Assembly: GCA_003021015.1 (NCBI GenBank)
Contig: PXRK01000013.1
Coordinates: 1-55,484 of the forward strand
Source: Halobacteriales archaeon QS_4_66_20
Lineage (GTDB): Archaea; Halobacteriota; Halobacteria; Halobacteriales; Haloarculaceae
DNA: 55,484 bases
Direction of reading: 5' to 3'
A model generated the notes under the pieces. That model worked only from the letters and a program-made list of their open reading frames with translations. It made no database searches and was not told the DNA's origin. The position numbers and the translations under genes were made by a program. Shown in pieces: positions 1 to 6,664 of the stretch (position 1 is its first letter; each line of letters begins with the position of its first letter).

Positions 1-200
1 GCCGATTCCATCCTGCTGTGGTCATCCCCTTTTCGCCCGAACACCGTCCCCTCTTTCACGACATCGAGCTCTCCGACCCCGTCGTATGTCCATCTGTAGT
101 CGGACCCGGGGCTACCGACGGAGCCCAAGCATCCACTCAGTATCGCACTCCCGGCCACGCCGGCCGCGCTCATCGTCTCGAGGACCGTTCGCCGCTTCAT
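1..200 (-). CDS. Tat-exported lipoprotein, N-terminal part (cut by window edge)
   Basis: The reverse strand from the ATG at 198-200 reads an N-terminus with a twin-arginine motif (KRRTVL, residues 2-7), a hydrophobic stretch and a lipobox LSGC with the lipidated Cys at residue 24. This is the usual haloarchaeal Tat lipoprotein signal. The following residues (YRWTYDGVGELDVVKEGTVF) resemble the start of a PQQ-type beta-propeller blade, so an extracellular propeller lipoprotein is plausible, but only 66 residues are visible. The gene runs off the left edge, so its length and function cannot be judged. Confidence 0.7.
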   Translation of the reverse strand, partial: MKRRTVLETMSAAGVAGSAILSGCLGSVGSPGSDYRWTYDGVGELDVVKEGTVFGRKGDDHSRMES

Positions 201-617
201 ATTGGGTACATGACTGATCAATGTAAGAACTTTCTGTAGACTACAACGTGCATTTGATCGCCGTTCACGCGGATCGTCAGAAGGCGTGTCGGCGAGCCAG
301 TGGTAACCGTTCTCGCGCCTAATTCACGGCTTGGAATGTGGAATACACGAAACATCGGTACAGCGTAGACCCGCTATATTCATCACCGCAAATTCTCCTA
401 TCTCTGGTTTCAGGTAGTTGTTTCACGAGGTTAGACAAGATACCAAAACATATCTCCCTATCTCAGGCGGTTCAGTGTAATCATACGGTCTTTCCGTAGC
501 TTTGCATAAGAGCGATCCAACTAGCACTCTTCGACCGTCAGGATAGACTCGTACGCTTGCCGGACCACCACTCGGGGAGTGAATCCCCAACTTTAAGACG
601 AATCGAGAATATACAAT
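201..617. other. Intergenic, divergent promoter region
   Basis: There is no convincing gene in this 417-base stretch between a leftward lipoprotein gene and the rightward metal operon. It is less GC-rich than the flanking genes and must hold both promoters. The only discrete elements I can point to are a short dyad and a TATA-like box just before 618, annotated separately. Confidence 0.6.
569..600 (+). promoter_or_regulatory. Candidate promoter and operator of the ArsR operon
   Basis: A short dyad CACTCGGGGAGTG (569-581) lies just upstream of a TATA-like TTTAAG (592-597). The ATG of the 50-residue peptide at 618 sits about 22-26 bases past the box, the spacing of a leaderless haloarchaeal transcript. 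ArsR repressors bind dyads over promoters, so the dyad is a reasonable operator candidate; it is short and unproven. Confidence 0.4.
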
Positions 618-770
618 ATGATGACGATGGCTCAGGGTACTCTTGGCCGAATCTGGAATCGGATCGTCGACCGCTACGACCAGGACGATGAAGCGGATTG
701 CTGTGGGGCTACTATCGAAGAGGCTCCAGCTAGCTCCTCAGAGTCCGAGTCGGACAGCTGTTGCAAATAA
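618..770 (+). CDS. 50-residue peptide with two vicinal cysteine pairs
   Basis: This small gene starts at ATG 618 and ends TAA 768-770, 21 bases before arsR. The peptide has an amphipathic N-terminal part (GTLGRIWNRIVDRY), an acidic linker, a CC pair at residues 28-29 and a second CC pair at residues 48-49, just before a terminal Lys. Such pairs suit soft-metal or arsenite binding. The downstream ArsR and permease also carry CC pairs, which supports a shared metal or metalloid role. Internal ATGs at codons 2 and 4 are alternative starts. I do not recognise a named family; a metal chaperone or buffer is inference. Confidence 0.6.
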   Translation: MMTMAQGTLGRIWNRIVDRYDQDDEADCCGATIEEAPASSSESESDSCCK

Positions 771-791
771 CTCAAAACGCATAATACCAAT

Positions 792-1175
792 ATGTCCGAA
801 ACAGACTCCCCGCCGGACGATGCTCAGGATGCGCTCGGACGGCTTTACGATGACCCGGAGGCACGGATTGCCTCCTTGCAGAACGATCGGCCATCTGACC
901 AAGACGTCGCCGGCCAAGCGGCTATCTTCAAGGCGCTTGGAAATGACGATCGCCTTCGTGTTCTCGAGGCACTCCGTGACTCGGAGTGCTGTGGCTGTGA
1001 GTTACAGGTTGTCCTGGATGCCCCACAATCGACCGTCTCCACTCACCTCCGGAAGCTGAAAGAGGCCGGATTAGTGAAATCCCGCAAGAAGGGGAAGTGG
1101 AGCTACTATCGGATCGCCGACACTGCTGTGTTCGGACTACTCGATCTCGCCCACGCGGTCCAGGATGATGCTTGA
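792..1175 (+). CDS. ArsR/SmtB-family metal-sensing transcriptional regulator
   Basis: The 127-residue protein contains a winged helix-turn-helix (about residues 45-108). A metal-site motif ECCGCEL (Cys66, Cys67, Cys69) takes the place of the ELCVCDL motif of ArsR sensors, followed by a recognition helix ([17 protein letters not shown]) and a wing (GKWSYYRI). Family knowledge: metal or arsenite binding to these Cys releases the repressor from its operator. A 35-residue acidic N-terminal extension precedes the domain. It overlaps the downstream permease gene by 11 bases, so the two are translationally coupled. It probably represses its own operon through a site before 618. Confidence 0.88.
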   Translation: MSETDSPPDDAQDALGRLYDDPEARIASLQNDRPSDQDVAGQAAIFKALGNDDRLRVLEALRDSECCGCELQVVLDAPQSTVSTHLRKLKEAGLVKSRKKGKWSYYRIADTAVFGLLDLAHAVQDDA

Positions 1176-2136
1176 GATGTTTCCATCAGGACTCGGCGAG
1201 GCACTACTGGACTCCTGGGACTACTTCCTCCACCTCGCCGTCATTCTGGTTCCCCTCTTCATCGGCGCGTCATTCCTCGTGGGCCTCGCACAGGAATACC
1301 TCCCACCGGAGAAAGTCGAACGCAAACTTCGTGGCCACGATGAAGGGACCGGCAACGTGGCTGCCGCAGGGCTGGGCGCGGTGACGCCGTTCTGTTCGTG
1401 TTCGACTGTCCCCGTCCTCGCTGGATTGCTCCAAGCAGGTGCACCGCTTGGTCTCGCGTTCTCGTTCTTGCTTGCGTCGCCACTCGTTAACGAAATCGCG
1501 GTGATACTACTCATCGTGCTGTTTGGAATCGAGATTACGATCTACTACGTCGTACTGACGTTCCTTGCTGCTATCAGTGGTGGCATCATAATCGGTCGGC
1601 TTGGGCTGGGGGGACACGTCAAAGACGTCCGGATTGTCGAGGACACGGAGCAAGCCGTCGCAACGGACGGTGGTACAGCTGATTGTTGTGCAGGTGGGTC
1701 CGTCACAGCGAACCAGACACACAGACAGCACGTTAAGACAGCCGCACGTGAGGCGTGGTCGTTTTTCGTCGATACGCTTCCGTACCTCATTCTTGGAATG
1801 GCGCTCGGGGCACTGATTCACGGTGTGGTCCCCGTCGATGTCCTCCATGCGGTTCTCGGATCGAAGAATCCGCTGGCCGTACCGCTGGCGGCGGTGGCGG
1901 GTGCCCCGGTTTACATCAGCCTCAGCGGCATGTTGCCTATCGCGGCGTCGCTCAGCGAGCAGGGTATTGCTATCGGGACCGTCCTAGCCTTCGTTATCGG
2001 TGGCGCGGGCGTGAGCATTCCGAACCTGATCCTCCTGAACAAACTCTTCAAACGTCGGCTGTTGCTCGTCTACGCTGGGACTGTCGTCACAATTGGGATC
2101 GTCGTTGGTGTCGTTTTCAACGTCTTCCTCGTCTGA
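1165..2136 (+). CDS. ArsP/SO_0444-type permease (metal or organoarsenical efflux)
   Basis: A 323-residue integral membrane protein with about eight hydrophobic segments in two halves. The first half holds the family hallmark [10 protein letters not shown] (residues 75-84), whose CxC pair is thought to bind the thiophilic substrate. The halves are joined by a hydrophilic loop (about 150-190) carrying an extra ADCCAGG pair (Cys174-175). The PF03773 permease family includes ArsP (trivalent organoarsenicals) and Cu/Zn exporters; sequence alone does not choose. Coupling to an ArsR regulator makes inducible efflux the likely role. Start ATG 1165 lies inside arsR; ATG 1168 is equally possible. Confidence 0.85.
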   Translation: MMLEMFPSGLGEALLDSWDYFLHLAVILVPLFIGASFLVGLAQEYLPPEKVERKLRGHDEGTGNVAAAGLGAVTPFCSCSTVPVLAGLLQAGAPLGLAFSFLLASPLVNEIAVILLIVLFGIEITIYYVVLTFLAAISGGIIIGRLGLGGHVKDVRIVEDTEQAVATDGGTADCCAGGSVTANQTHRQHVKTAAREAWSFFVDTLPYLILGMALGALIHGVVPVDVLHAVLGSKNPLAVPLAAVAGAPVYISLSGMLPIAASLSEQGIAIGTVLAFVIGGAGVSIPNLILLNKLFKRRLLLVYAGTVVTIGIVVGVVFNVFLV

Positions 2137-2138
2137 CG

Positions 2139-2144
2139 TTTTTT
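2139..2144 (+). terminator. T-run after the permease gene
   Basis: Six consecutive T residues follow the permease stop codon by two bases. Archaeal termination commonly uses such runs. No strong hairpin precedes it. Confidence 0.4.
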
Positions 2145-2160
2145 CATAGGTCTCTCGTTC

Positions 2161-2272
2161 TATACACCCGGACGTGACTCTGTGACACGCCAGGGCACAA
2201 TATCCACGAGTATCGACCCTGACAGTCCCGATCTGTGTCGAGATATCGTAGACAAATCACGTCCGGGGTCAC
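2161..2272. repeat. ~110-bp inverted-repeat element, copy 1
   Basis: Left end ATACACCCGGACGTGACT and right end AATCACGTCCGGGGT are inverted copies of each other. The whole segment aligns with 3448-3559 over its length with scattered substitutions, including a shared core (CACGAGTATCGACCCTGACA). It lies between the permease and the toxin-antitoxin pair and has no coding capacity, so it is a non-autonomous, MITE-like unit. Confidence 0.8.
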
Positions 2273-2274
2273 AA

Positions 2275-2415
2275 TTCGTGGGCTTCAGCCCGCGAACCAA
2301 CCGTTCACGCGACGTGGTGCCAAAAATAATCTCAACAATCACTATCAGAAAGGGCGAGGCCGCCTCGGTCACCGGGAGACCACGTCTCCCGAGCTCACGG
2401 CGCGAAGCGCCGTGA
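2275..2415. mobile_element. Hairpin-rich remnant resembling IS200/IS605-type ends
   Basis: A hairpin at the left (2275-2296, 9-bp arms with loop TTCA) is followed by hairpins at about 2355-2370, 2374-2390 (GGGAGAC/GTCTCCC) and 2395-2415 (TCACGGCGC/GCGCCGTGA). Terminal hairpins without inverted repeats are characteristic of IS200/IS605 elements, and haloarchaeal tnpB elements carry structured 3' ends. No tnpB remains between them. I infer an internally deleted, MITE-like derivative; the family assignment rests on structure and recollection. Confidence 0.4.
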
Positions 2416-2440
2416 ACGTCCCCGACCACAGAAGCACCGA

Positions 2441-2462
2441 AGCGTTTGTATACATTGCATAC
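2441..2462 (+). promoter_or_regulatory. Promoter and dyad operator of the toxin-antitoxin pair
   Basis: A TATA-like TTTGTATA overlaps an imperfect palindrome GTATACATTGCATAC (2448-2462; 7-base arms with one mismatched pair). The GTG start at 2475 lies about 25 bases downstream, the leaderless spacing. An operator over the promoter fits autoregulation by the antitoxin, as is usual for type II systems. Confidence 0.5.
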
Positions 2463-2474
2463 GAAGTAAACAGC

Positions 2475-2765
2475 GTGGGAACGATCTCAACACGCGTACC
2501 CGACGAGTTAGAGGCCGAACTCGAGGCGTATCTCGAGGACGAGAAACTCGACCGGAGTACGGCCGTTCGGAAACTCCTCTCCGAGGGACTCGAAGAGTGG
2601 CGTCGCGAACGGGCACTCGAGCAACTCGCGGCGGGCAGTATCACGTTTAGCAAGGCAGCTGAGCTGGCAGGGATGTCCGTCTGGGATTTTGCGCAACTCG
2701 CCAAAGAACGTGATGTCACCTGGGTGGCAGACGAACATCTCGACGCGGATCTCGAGGAGCTGTGA
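2475..2765 (+). CDS. UPF0175-family antitoxin
   Basis: A 96-residue protein from GTG 2475. The N-terminal part (TRVPDELEAELEAYLEDEKLD) resembles a ribbon-helix-helix DNA-binding antitoxin. The remainder (STAVRKLLSEGLEEWRRERAL, then GSITFSKAAELAGMSVWDFA) is the conserved UPF0175 region with its second small helix-turn-helix. The frame is open further upstream but crosses repeat sequence, and the GTG fits the promoter spacing, so it is preferred. The stop codon TGA abuts the ATG of the next gene without a gap. The family normally pairs with DUF3368/PIN toxins and represses its own promoter. Confidence 0.82.
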   Translation: MGTISTRVPDELEAELEAYLEDEKLDRSTAVRKLLSEGLEEWRRERALEQLAAGSITFSKAAELAGMSVWDFAQLAKERDVTWVADEHLDADLEEL

Positions 2766-3278
2766 ATGTGGGTCTTCGACGCCACGCCACTCATCTACCT
2801 CGCGAAAGTTGATCGACTCGCGCTCGTCGAGCACCTCGATGCGTCGTGTGTCATCCCCGAGCGCGTCTACGAGGAAGTCGTCGAAACCGGTCTCGACCAG
2901 GGCTATCCGGACGCCCGTCGCATCGAGCGCAGCGTCGACGCCGATAGAGTTGATACTGTGTCGGTTGAAACCACTCCGCTGCTGTCGCGCCTCCAGAAGA
3001 ATAACAACCTCAGCGACGCCGACGTCGCTGTCCTCGCCTGCACGGACGCCCACGATGGCGTGGCCGTGATGGATGAGACGTACGGCCGTGAGGTTGCAGC
3101 GGCCGAGGGGATCACAACCCGAGGGACGGCATATCTCGTGCTGAAACTCGCTAGTGAGGGCGCGATCAGTGTCGACGACGCTCGAATGGTAATTGATGCA
3201 ATGATCGACGAGGGCTGGTACTGCGCCCCCGATGTCTACGCGAAGATTGTCCAGAAACTCGAATACAGCCAGACGTGA
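2766..3278 (+). CDS. PIN-like toxin (DUF3368 type), 3' end supplied by a repeat element
   Basis: A 170-residue PIN-domain nuclease-like protein. It opens with the first acidic residue in VFDATPLIYLAK and carries later acidic positions in LSDADVAVLA and AVMDETYGREVA, the typical order of PIN active-site carboxylates. The C-terminal extension (GTAYLVLKLASEGAISVDDA) is typical of DUF3368 partners of UPF0175 antitoxins. Likely an RNase toxin. The last codons, EYSQT and stop, lie within the inverted repeat ATACAGCCAGACGTGA of the element starting at 3263, so the native 3' end was probably replaced. Activity may still be intact because the core domain is whole. Confidence 0.8.
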   Translation: MWVFDATPLIYLAKVDRLALVEHLDASCVIPERVYEEVVETGLDQGYPDARRIERSVDADRVDTVSVETTPLLSRLQKNNNLSDADVAVLACTDAHDGVAVMDETYGREVAAAEGITTRGTAYLVLKLASEGAISVDDARMVIDAMIDEGWYCAPDVYAKIVQKLEYSQT

Positions 3279-3353
3279 CTCCGGACAGTGCCAGGACAGT
3301 CTATCGGCTGTGTCATGCCCCGAACAACGGGAGTTGGGACGGCGTGGCTCGAG
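3263..3353. repeat. ~110-bp inverted-repeat element, copy 2 (right end lost)
   Basis: Starts with ATACAGCCAGACGTGACT and matches the complete copy at 41087-41198 almost base for base through GGCRTGGCTC, then diverges at about 3352 where another element begins. The right inverted end is absent. It overlaps the last 16 bases of the toxin gene. Confidence 0.75.
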
Positions 3354-3447
3354 TGATACGGTTGTTCGTGATTCGTTACCGCTACGGTGTCACAGTTCGT
3401 GCGTCACAGCCCGGCAAACGCCCGATATAACGAGGCAGTCCCGAAAA
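3354..3447. repeat. Second type of inverted-repeat element (GTGATACGG ends), truncated
   Basis: Begins GTGATACGGTTGTTCGTGA. Its stretch from GTCACAGTTCGTGCGTCACAG through GGCAGTCCCGAAAATA matches the reverse complement of 52025-52110 nearly perfectly. Its right end is cut where the next element (3448) begins. It probably inserted into copy 2 and was then hit itself. Confidence 0.7.
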
Positions 3448-3559
3448 TATACACCCGGACGTGACTCTGTTAGACGTCAGGACACGATGTCCACGAGTAT
3501 CGACCCTGACAGTCCCGAGTTGTGTCGAGATGACTGAGGCAAATCACGTCCGGGTGTAT
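3448..3559. repeat. ~110-bp inverted-repeat element, copy 3 (complete)
   Basis: Ends are ATACACCCGGACGTGA and its exact inverse TCACGTCCGGGTGTAT (16-bp perfect terminal inverted repeats). Closely related along its full length to 2161-2272. It lies 18 bases before the stop codon of the leftward ABC ATPase gene. Confidence 0.8.
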
Positions 3560-3576
3560 GGTCACGAACGTCCGTA

Positions 3577-4713
3577 TCAATTGATCTGCTGGGTCGCGCC
3601 CGCCGAGTCGAACAGCCGCGCGCCGTAGACGACGGCCTCCCCGTTGGGGCCGAACACGATGAGATCCTCCTCGTCGAAGCCGACAGTGACGGTGTCGCCC
3701 GGGAAGATCTCCGCAATGTCGTCGGTCACGAAGTCGATCGGTTCGCCGTCGGGGCGGGTCGCGTGGACGACCGACTCGGTCCCCAGCGGCTCGATGACGT
3801 CGATCGTCACGTCCAGCTCGAAGCTGCCGCCACCCGCCGAGAGGTACTGCGGCCTGACTCCGAGATCGACCGTCTCGCCGACGTGGGGGTCCAGCTCCTC
3901 GCTGGGAACCTCGATCTCCATGCCGAACCCGCGCAGCGTCGGCGTGCCGTCAGTCAGCTGGAGGTCAACGGGCAGGAAGTTCGTCGCCGGGGTGCCGATG
4001 AACTCCGCGACGTACGTCGAGTTCGGGAAGTCGAACAGCTCAGTCGGCGGGGCGACCTGTTCGACGTGGCCCTCCCGCAGCGTCACGACGGTGTCGCTCA
4101 TCGTCATCGCCTCGGTCTGGTCGTGGGTGACGTAAACGATGGTCGCGTCCAGGCGCTTGTGGAGCTGCTGGACTTCGACGCGCAGCTCCGCGCGGAGCTT
4201 GGCGTCGAGGTCGCTCATCGGCTCGTCGAACAGGATGATCTCGGGCTCCTTGACGAACGCCGCCCCGAGCGCAACCCGCTGTTGCTGGCCGCCCGAGAGC
4301 GCGTCCGGCTTCTTCTCGAGCTGGTCGGCGATCTGGAGGATCTCCGCGGCCTCCTCGACGCGCTCGGCGCGCTCTTCGTCGGGGACACCCTCGATCTTGA
4401 GCGCGTAGCCGATGTTCTCCCGGACCGTCATGTGGGGGTACAGCGCGATGTTCTGGAACACCATCGAGATGTCCCGGTCCTGGGGCCGCTCGTCCGTGAC
4501 GTCCTCGTCGCCGCAGTAGAGCCGACCGCTCGTCGGCTCCTGGAGACCGGCGATCATCCGCAGGAGCGTGGTCTTCCCGCACCCCGAGGGGCCGACGATC
4601 GTCGTGAACTCCCCCTCCTCGATCGTGAGGTCGATGTCGTCGTTGGCGACCACTGTTCTGTCGTCCGCGTCGTACTCCTTGCGCAACCGTTCCGTGCGAA
4701 TCTCTTTTGCCAT
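3577..4713 (-). CDS. ABC transporter ATP-binding protein, MalK/UgpC type
   Basis: 378 residues with Walker A GPSGCGKT (41-48), Q-loop (VFQN), ABC signature LSGGQQQR (139-146), Walker B ILFDEP (160-165) and H-loop (THDQTEAM). About 140 C-terminal residues form the TOBE/OB-fold domain of the carbohydrate-uptake CUT1 subfamily. It energises the permeases encoded upstream on the same strand. It is last in the operon, after a 141-base gap that includes a 33-bp tandem duplication. The helix after the signature reads ALGAAFVKEP rather than the usual ALxRAxVRxP, a small departure. Substrate is not predictable; sugars are most likely. Confidence 0.9.
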   Translation of the reverse strand: MAKEIRTERLRKEYDADDRTVVANDDIDLTIEEGEFTTIVGPSGCGKTTLLRMIAGLQEPTSGRLYCGDEDVTDERPQDRDISMVFQNIALYPHMTVRENIGYALKIEGVPDEERAERVEEAAEILQIADQLEKKPDALSGGQQQRVALGAAFVKEPEIILFDEPMSDLDAKLRAELRVEVQQLHKRLDATIVYVTHDQTEAMTMSDTVVTLREGHVEQVAPPTELFDFPNSTYVAEFIGTPATNFLPVDLQLTDGTPTLRGFGMEIEVPSEELDPHVGETVDLGVRPQYLSAGGGSFELDVTIDVIEPLGTESVVHATRPDGEPIDFVTDDIAEIFPGDTVTVGFDEEDLIVFGPNGEAVVYGARLFDSAGATQQIN

Positions 4714-4795
4714 GATATCACCGTGTGGTTCCGTGTGCGTTCCTGCTGTCGGCCGACCGTGCGTGGTCCGGGTCTTTGCGGTCGGCCGCGAGCAC

Positions 4796-4861
4796 TGTCC
4801 CCCGGGAGATGCCGACGCCGATCATCCGTGTCCCCCGGGAGGTGCTGACGCCGATCATCCG
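4796..4861. repeat. 33-bp tandem duplication at the 3' end of the permease gene
   Basis: Two adjacent 33-base copies (4796-4828 and 4829-4861) differ at only two positions. The right copy includes the stop codon (4855-4857) of the leftward permease; the left copy lies in the gap before the ATPase gene. This is a local duplication of the gene's 3' end. Confidence 0.85.
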
Positions 4862-5727
4862 CTCTCACCGATGTTGATGCCGAGCATCAGGTACCGCTGG
4901 AAAAACAGCGCGATGAGAAACGGCGGGATGCAGATCAGCACCGACACGCTCATCGCGGTCTCCCAGCCCGCGTCCCGGCCCAGAAGCAGCGCCGCACCGA
5001 CCGGCAGCGTGTACATCTCCGAGTCCGACAGCACGATCTGGGCCAGCAGGAAGTTGTTCCAGCCCGCCGAAAACGAGAAGATCGCGGCGGTGACGATCCC
5101 GGGCCGGGCGATCGGCAACACGACGTCGCGGACGGCGCGCCAGCGGCTGGCGCCCTCGATCCAGGCCCGTTCCTCCAGCGAGATCGGCACCGTCTCGAAG
5201 TACTGCCACATCAGCCAGATGTTCAAAGGCGACAGCAGCGCGGTCAGCCCGAGCACGAGCGCGAAGTGGCTGTTCAGCAGGCCGAGCGACTGGAACAGGA
5301 TATAGAACGGCACTGCCAGCACGATGCCGCTGAACATGTACGACAGCAGGATCGACCGCGAGAACGCCGTCTTCCCGCGGAACTCGAACCGCGTCAGGAT
5401 GTACCCCGAGATGCAGGCGATCGTCGTCGCCAGCACCATCACCCCGACGGTCACGACGATGCTGTTGTACGTGTACGTGAGCGCGTCGGTCTCGGTCAGT
5501 AGTTCGGTGAAGTTCTCGAACGAGATCGTCTGCGGGATGATATGCAGGTCGCCGCCGGAGAACACCGCGCCCGTCGGCTGGAACGCGACCAGCAGCATGA
5601 CGTACAGCGGGACGGCCGTCAACAGACACATCAGGAGGATGACCAGGTAGGTGAGTGTCCGCTGGACCCGCCCGAGCGTCCGCTGGGGAACGGCGTCGGT
5701 GACCGCGTCGGCGACGGCGGCGATCAT
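4855..5727 (-). CDS. ABC transporter permease, MalG type
   Basis: 290 residues with six hydrophobic segments. The cytoplasmic EAA loop (ERAWIEGASRWRAVRDVVLP, about residues 190-210) contacts the ATPase. The N-terminus (RTLTYLVILLMCLLTAVPLYVMLLVA) and the large external segment after the first helix fit the second permease of CUT1 importers. The start ATG overlaps the stop of the preceding permease by 4 bases (5724-5727), indicating translational coupling. The 3' end is partly duplicated downstream. Confidence 0.9.
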   Translation of the reverse strand: MIAAVADAVTDAVPQRTLGRVQRTLTYLVILLMCLLTAVPLYVMLLVAFQPTGAVFSGGDLHIIPQTISFENFTELLTETDALTYTYNSIVVTVGVMVLATTIACISGYILTRFEFRGKTAFSRSILLSYMFSGIVLAVPFYILFQSLGLLNSHFALVLGLTALLSPLNIWLMWQYFETVPISLEERAWIEGASRWRAVRDVVLPIARPGIVTAAIFSFSAGWNNFLLAQIVLSDSEMYTLPVGAALLLGRDAGWETAMSVSVLICIPPFLIALFFQRYLMLGINIGESG

Positions 5728-6644
5728 CCGGCGCCCACCTCCCCCCTATCGAGGAGCTTGAAGTACACCACGGCGCCGACCGCCAGGAGGAAAAACAGGA
5801 GGCTCCCGAGCGCGGCGCCCTGGCCGTAGGAGAACTCCCGGAAGATGAGCCGGTAGATCAGAAGCGGGATCGTGAGCGTCTCGTTGATCGGCCCGCCGCG
5901 GGTCGCGATGAAGATGAGGTCGAAGTGGTTGAACAGCCAGATGCCCCGCAGGAACACGACCAGAAGCAGCGTCGTCCGGATGTGGGGGTACGTGATGTCG
6001 CGGAACTTCTCCCAGGCGTTGGCGCCCTCGACGGTCGCGCGCTCGTAGAGGGCACCGTCGATGGACTGCAGCTGCGCCAGCAGGATGAAAAAGGCAAAGG
6101 CGGCGTACACCCAGGTACTCATCGCGATCACTGCCGGCATCGCCCACTCGGTCGTGCCGAAAAAGCGGATCCCCTCGTCGAGGACGCCGAGGCCGACGAG
6201 CAGTTCGTTCACGACCCCGGTGTTCTGGTTGAGCATGAACTGCCAGAGAAAGGCGATGACGACCGTCGGGATCAGGTACGGAAAGAGGATGAGCGTCCGG
6301 GCGAGCGAGCCGCCGCGGATACCCTGGTTGACCGCGAGCGCGAACAGCAAGCCGAGCCCGACGCTCGTCAGCGTCGTCACGACCGCGAACACGACGGTGT
6401 TGTTGAGTGCTTTCCAGAAGAGGTCGTGAGCGATGACGTCGGCGTAGTTGCCGAGCCCGACGAACTGCGCGCTCGCGACGACGTTCTCGTGGACGCTCGC
6501 CCAGAACCCATAGAGGATCGGGAAGAGCCACATCAGCATCGCGAACCCGACGAACAGCGCGAGCGCGACCTTCCCGAGGAGGAGGACGGGCGACTCCCAG
6601 CGGAATCTGTCGGCGCCGAGCCGCTCTCTCATGTCGGTTGCCAT
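5724..6644 (-). CDS. ABC transporter permease, MalF type
   Basis: 306 residues, six transmembrane segments, EAA loop YERATVEGANAWEKFRDITY (about 200-220). The pattern matches the first permease of carbohydrate importers, pairing with the MalG-type protein encoded next. It begins 20 bases after the binding-protein gene. The four genes 8059 to 3577 form one leftward operon. Confidence 0.9.
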   Translation of the reverse strand: MATDMRERLGADRFRWESPVLLLGKVALALFVGFAMLMWLFPILYGFWASVHENVVASAQFVGLGNYADVIAHDLFWKALNNTVVFAVVTTLTSVGLGLLFALAVNQGIRGGSLARTLILFPYLIPTVVIAFLWQFMLNQNTGVVNELLVGLGVLDEGIRFFGTTEWAMPAVIAMSTWVYAAFAFFILLAQLQSIDGALYERATVEGANAWEKFRDITYPHIRTTLLLVVFLRGIWLFNHFDLIFIATRGGPINETLTIPLLIYRLIFREFSYGQGAALGSLLFFLLAVGAVVYFKLLDRGEVGAG

Positions 6645-6664
6645 TGTGAGGGACTGCCAAAACG

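Noticed and set aside
1755..2177. Open frame inside the permease gene (other frame)
   Set aside because: Frame shadow: basic, Arg- and Gly-rich translation inside a well-supported acidic gene.
2235..2474. Long N-terminal extension of the UPF0175 antitoxin
   Set aside because: The extension is read through repeat DNA and has no family similarity; GTG 2475 fits the promoter spacing.
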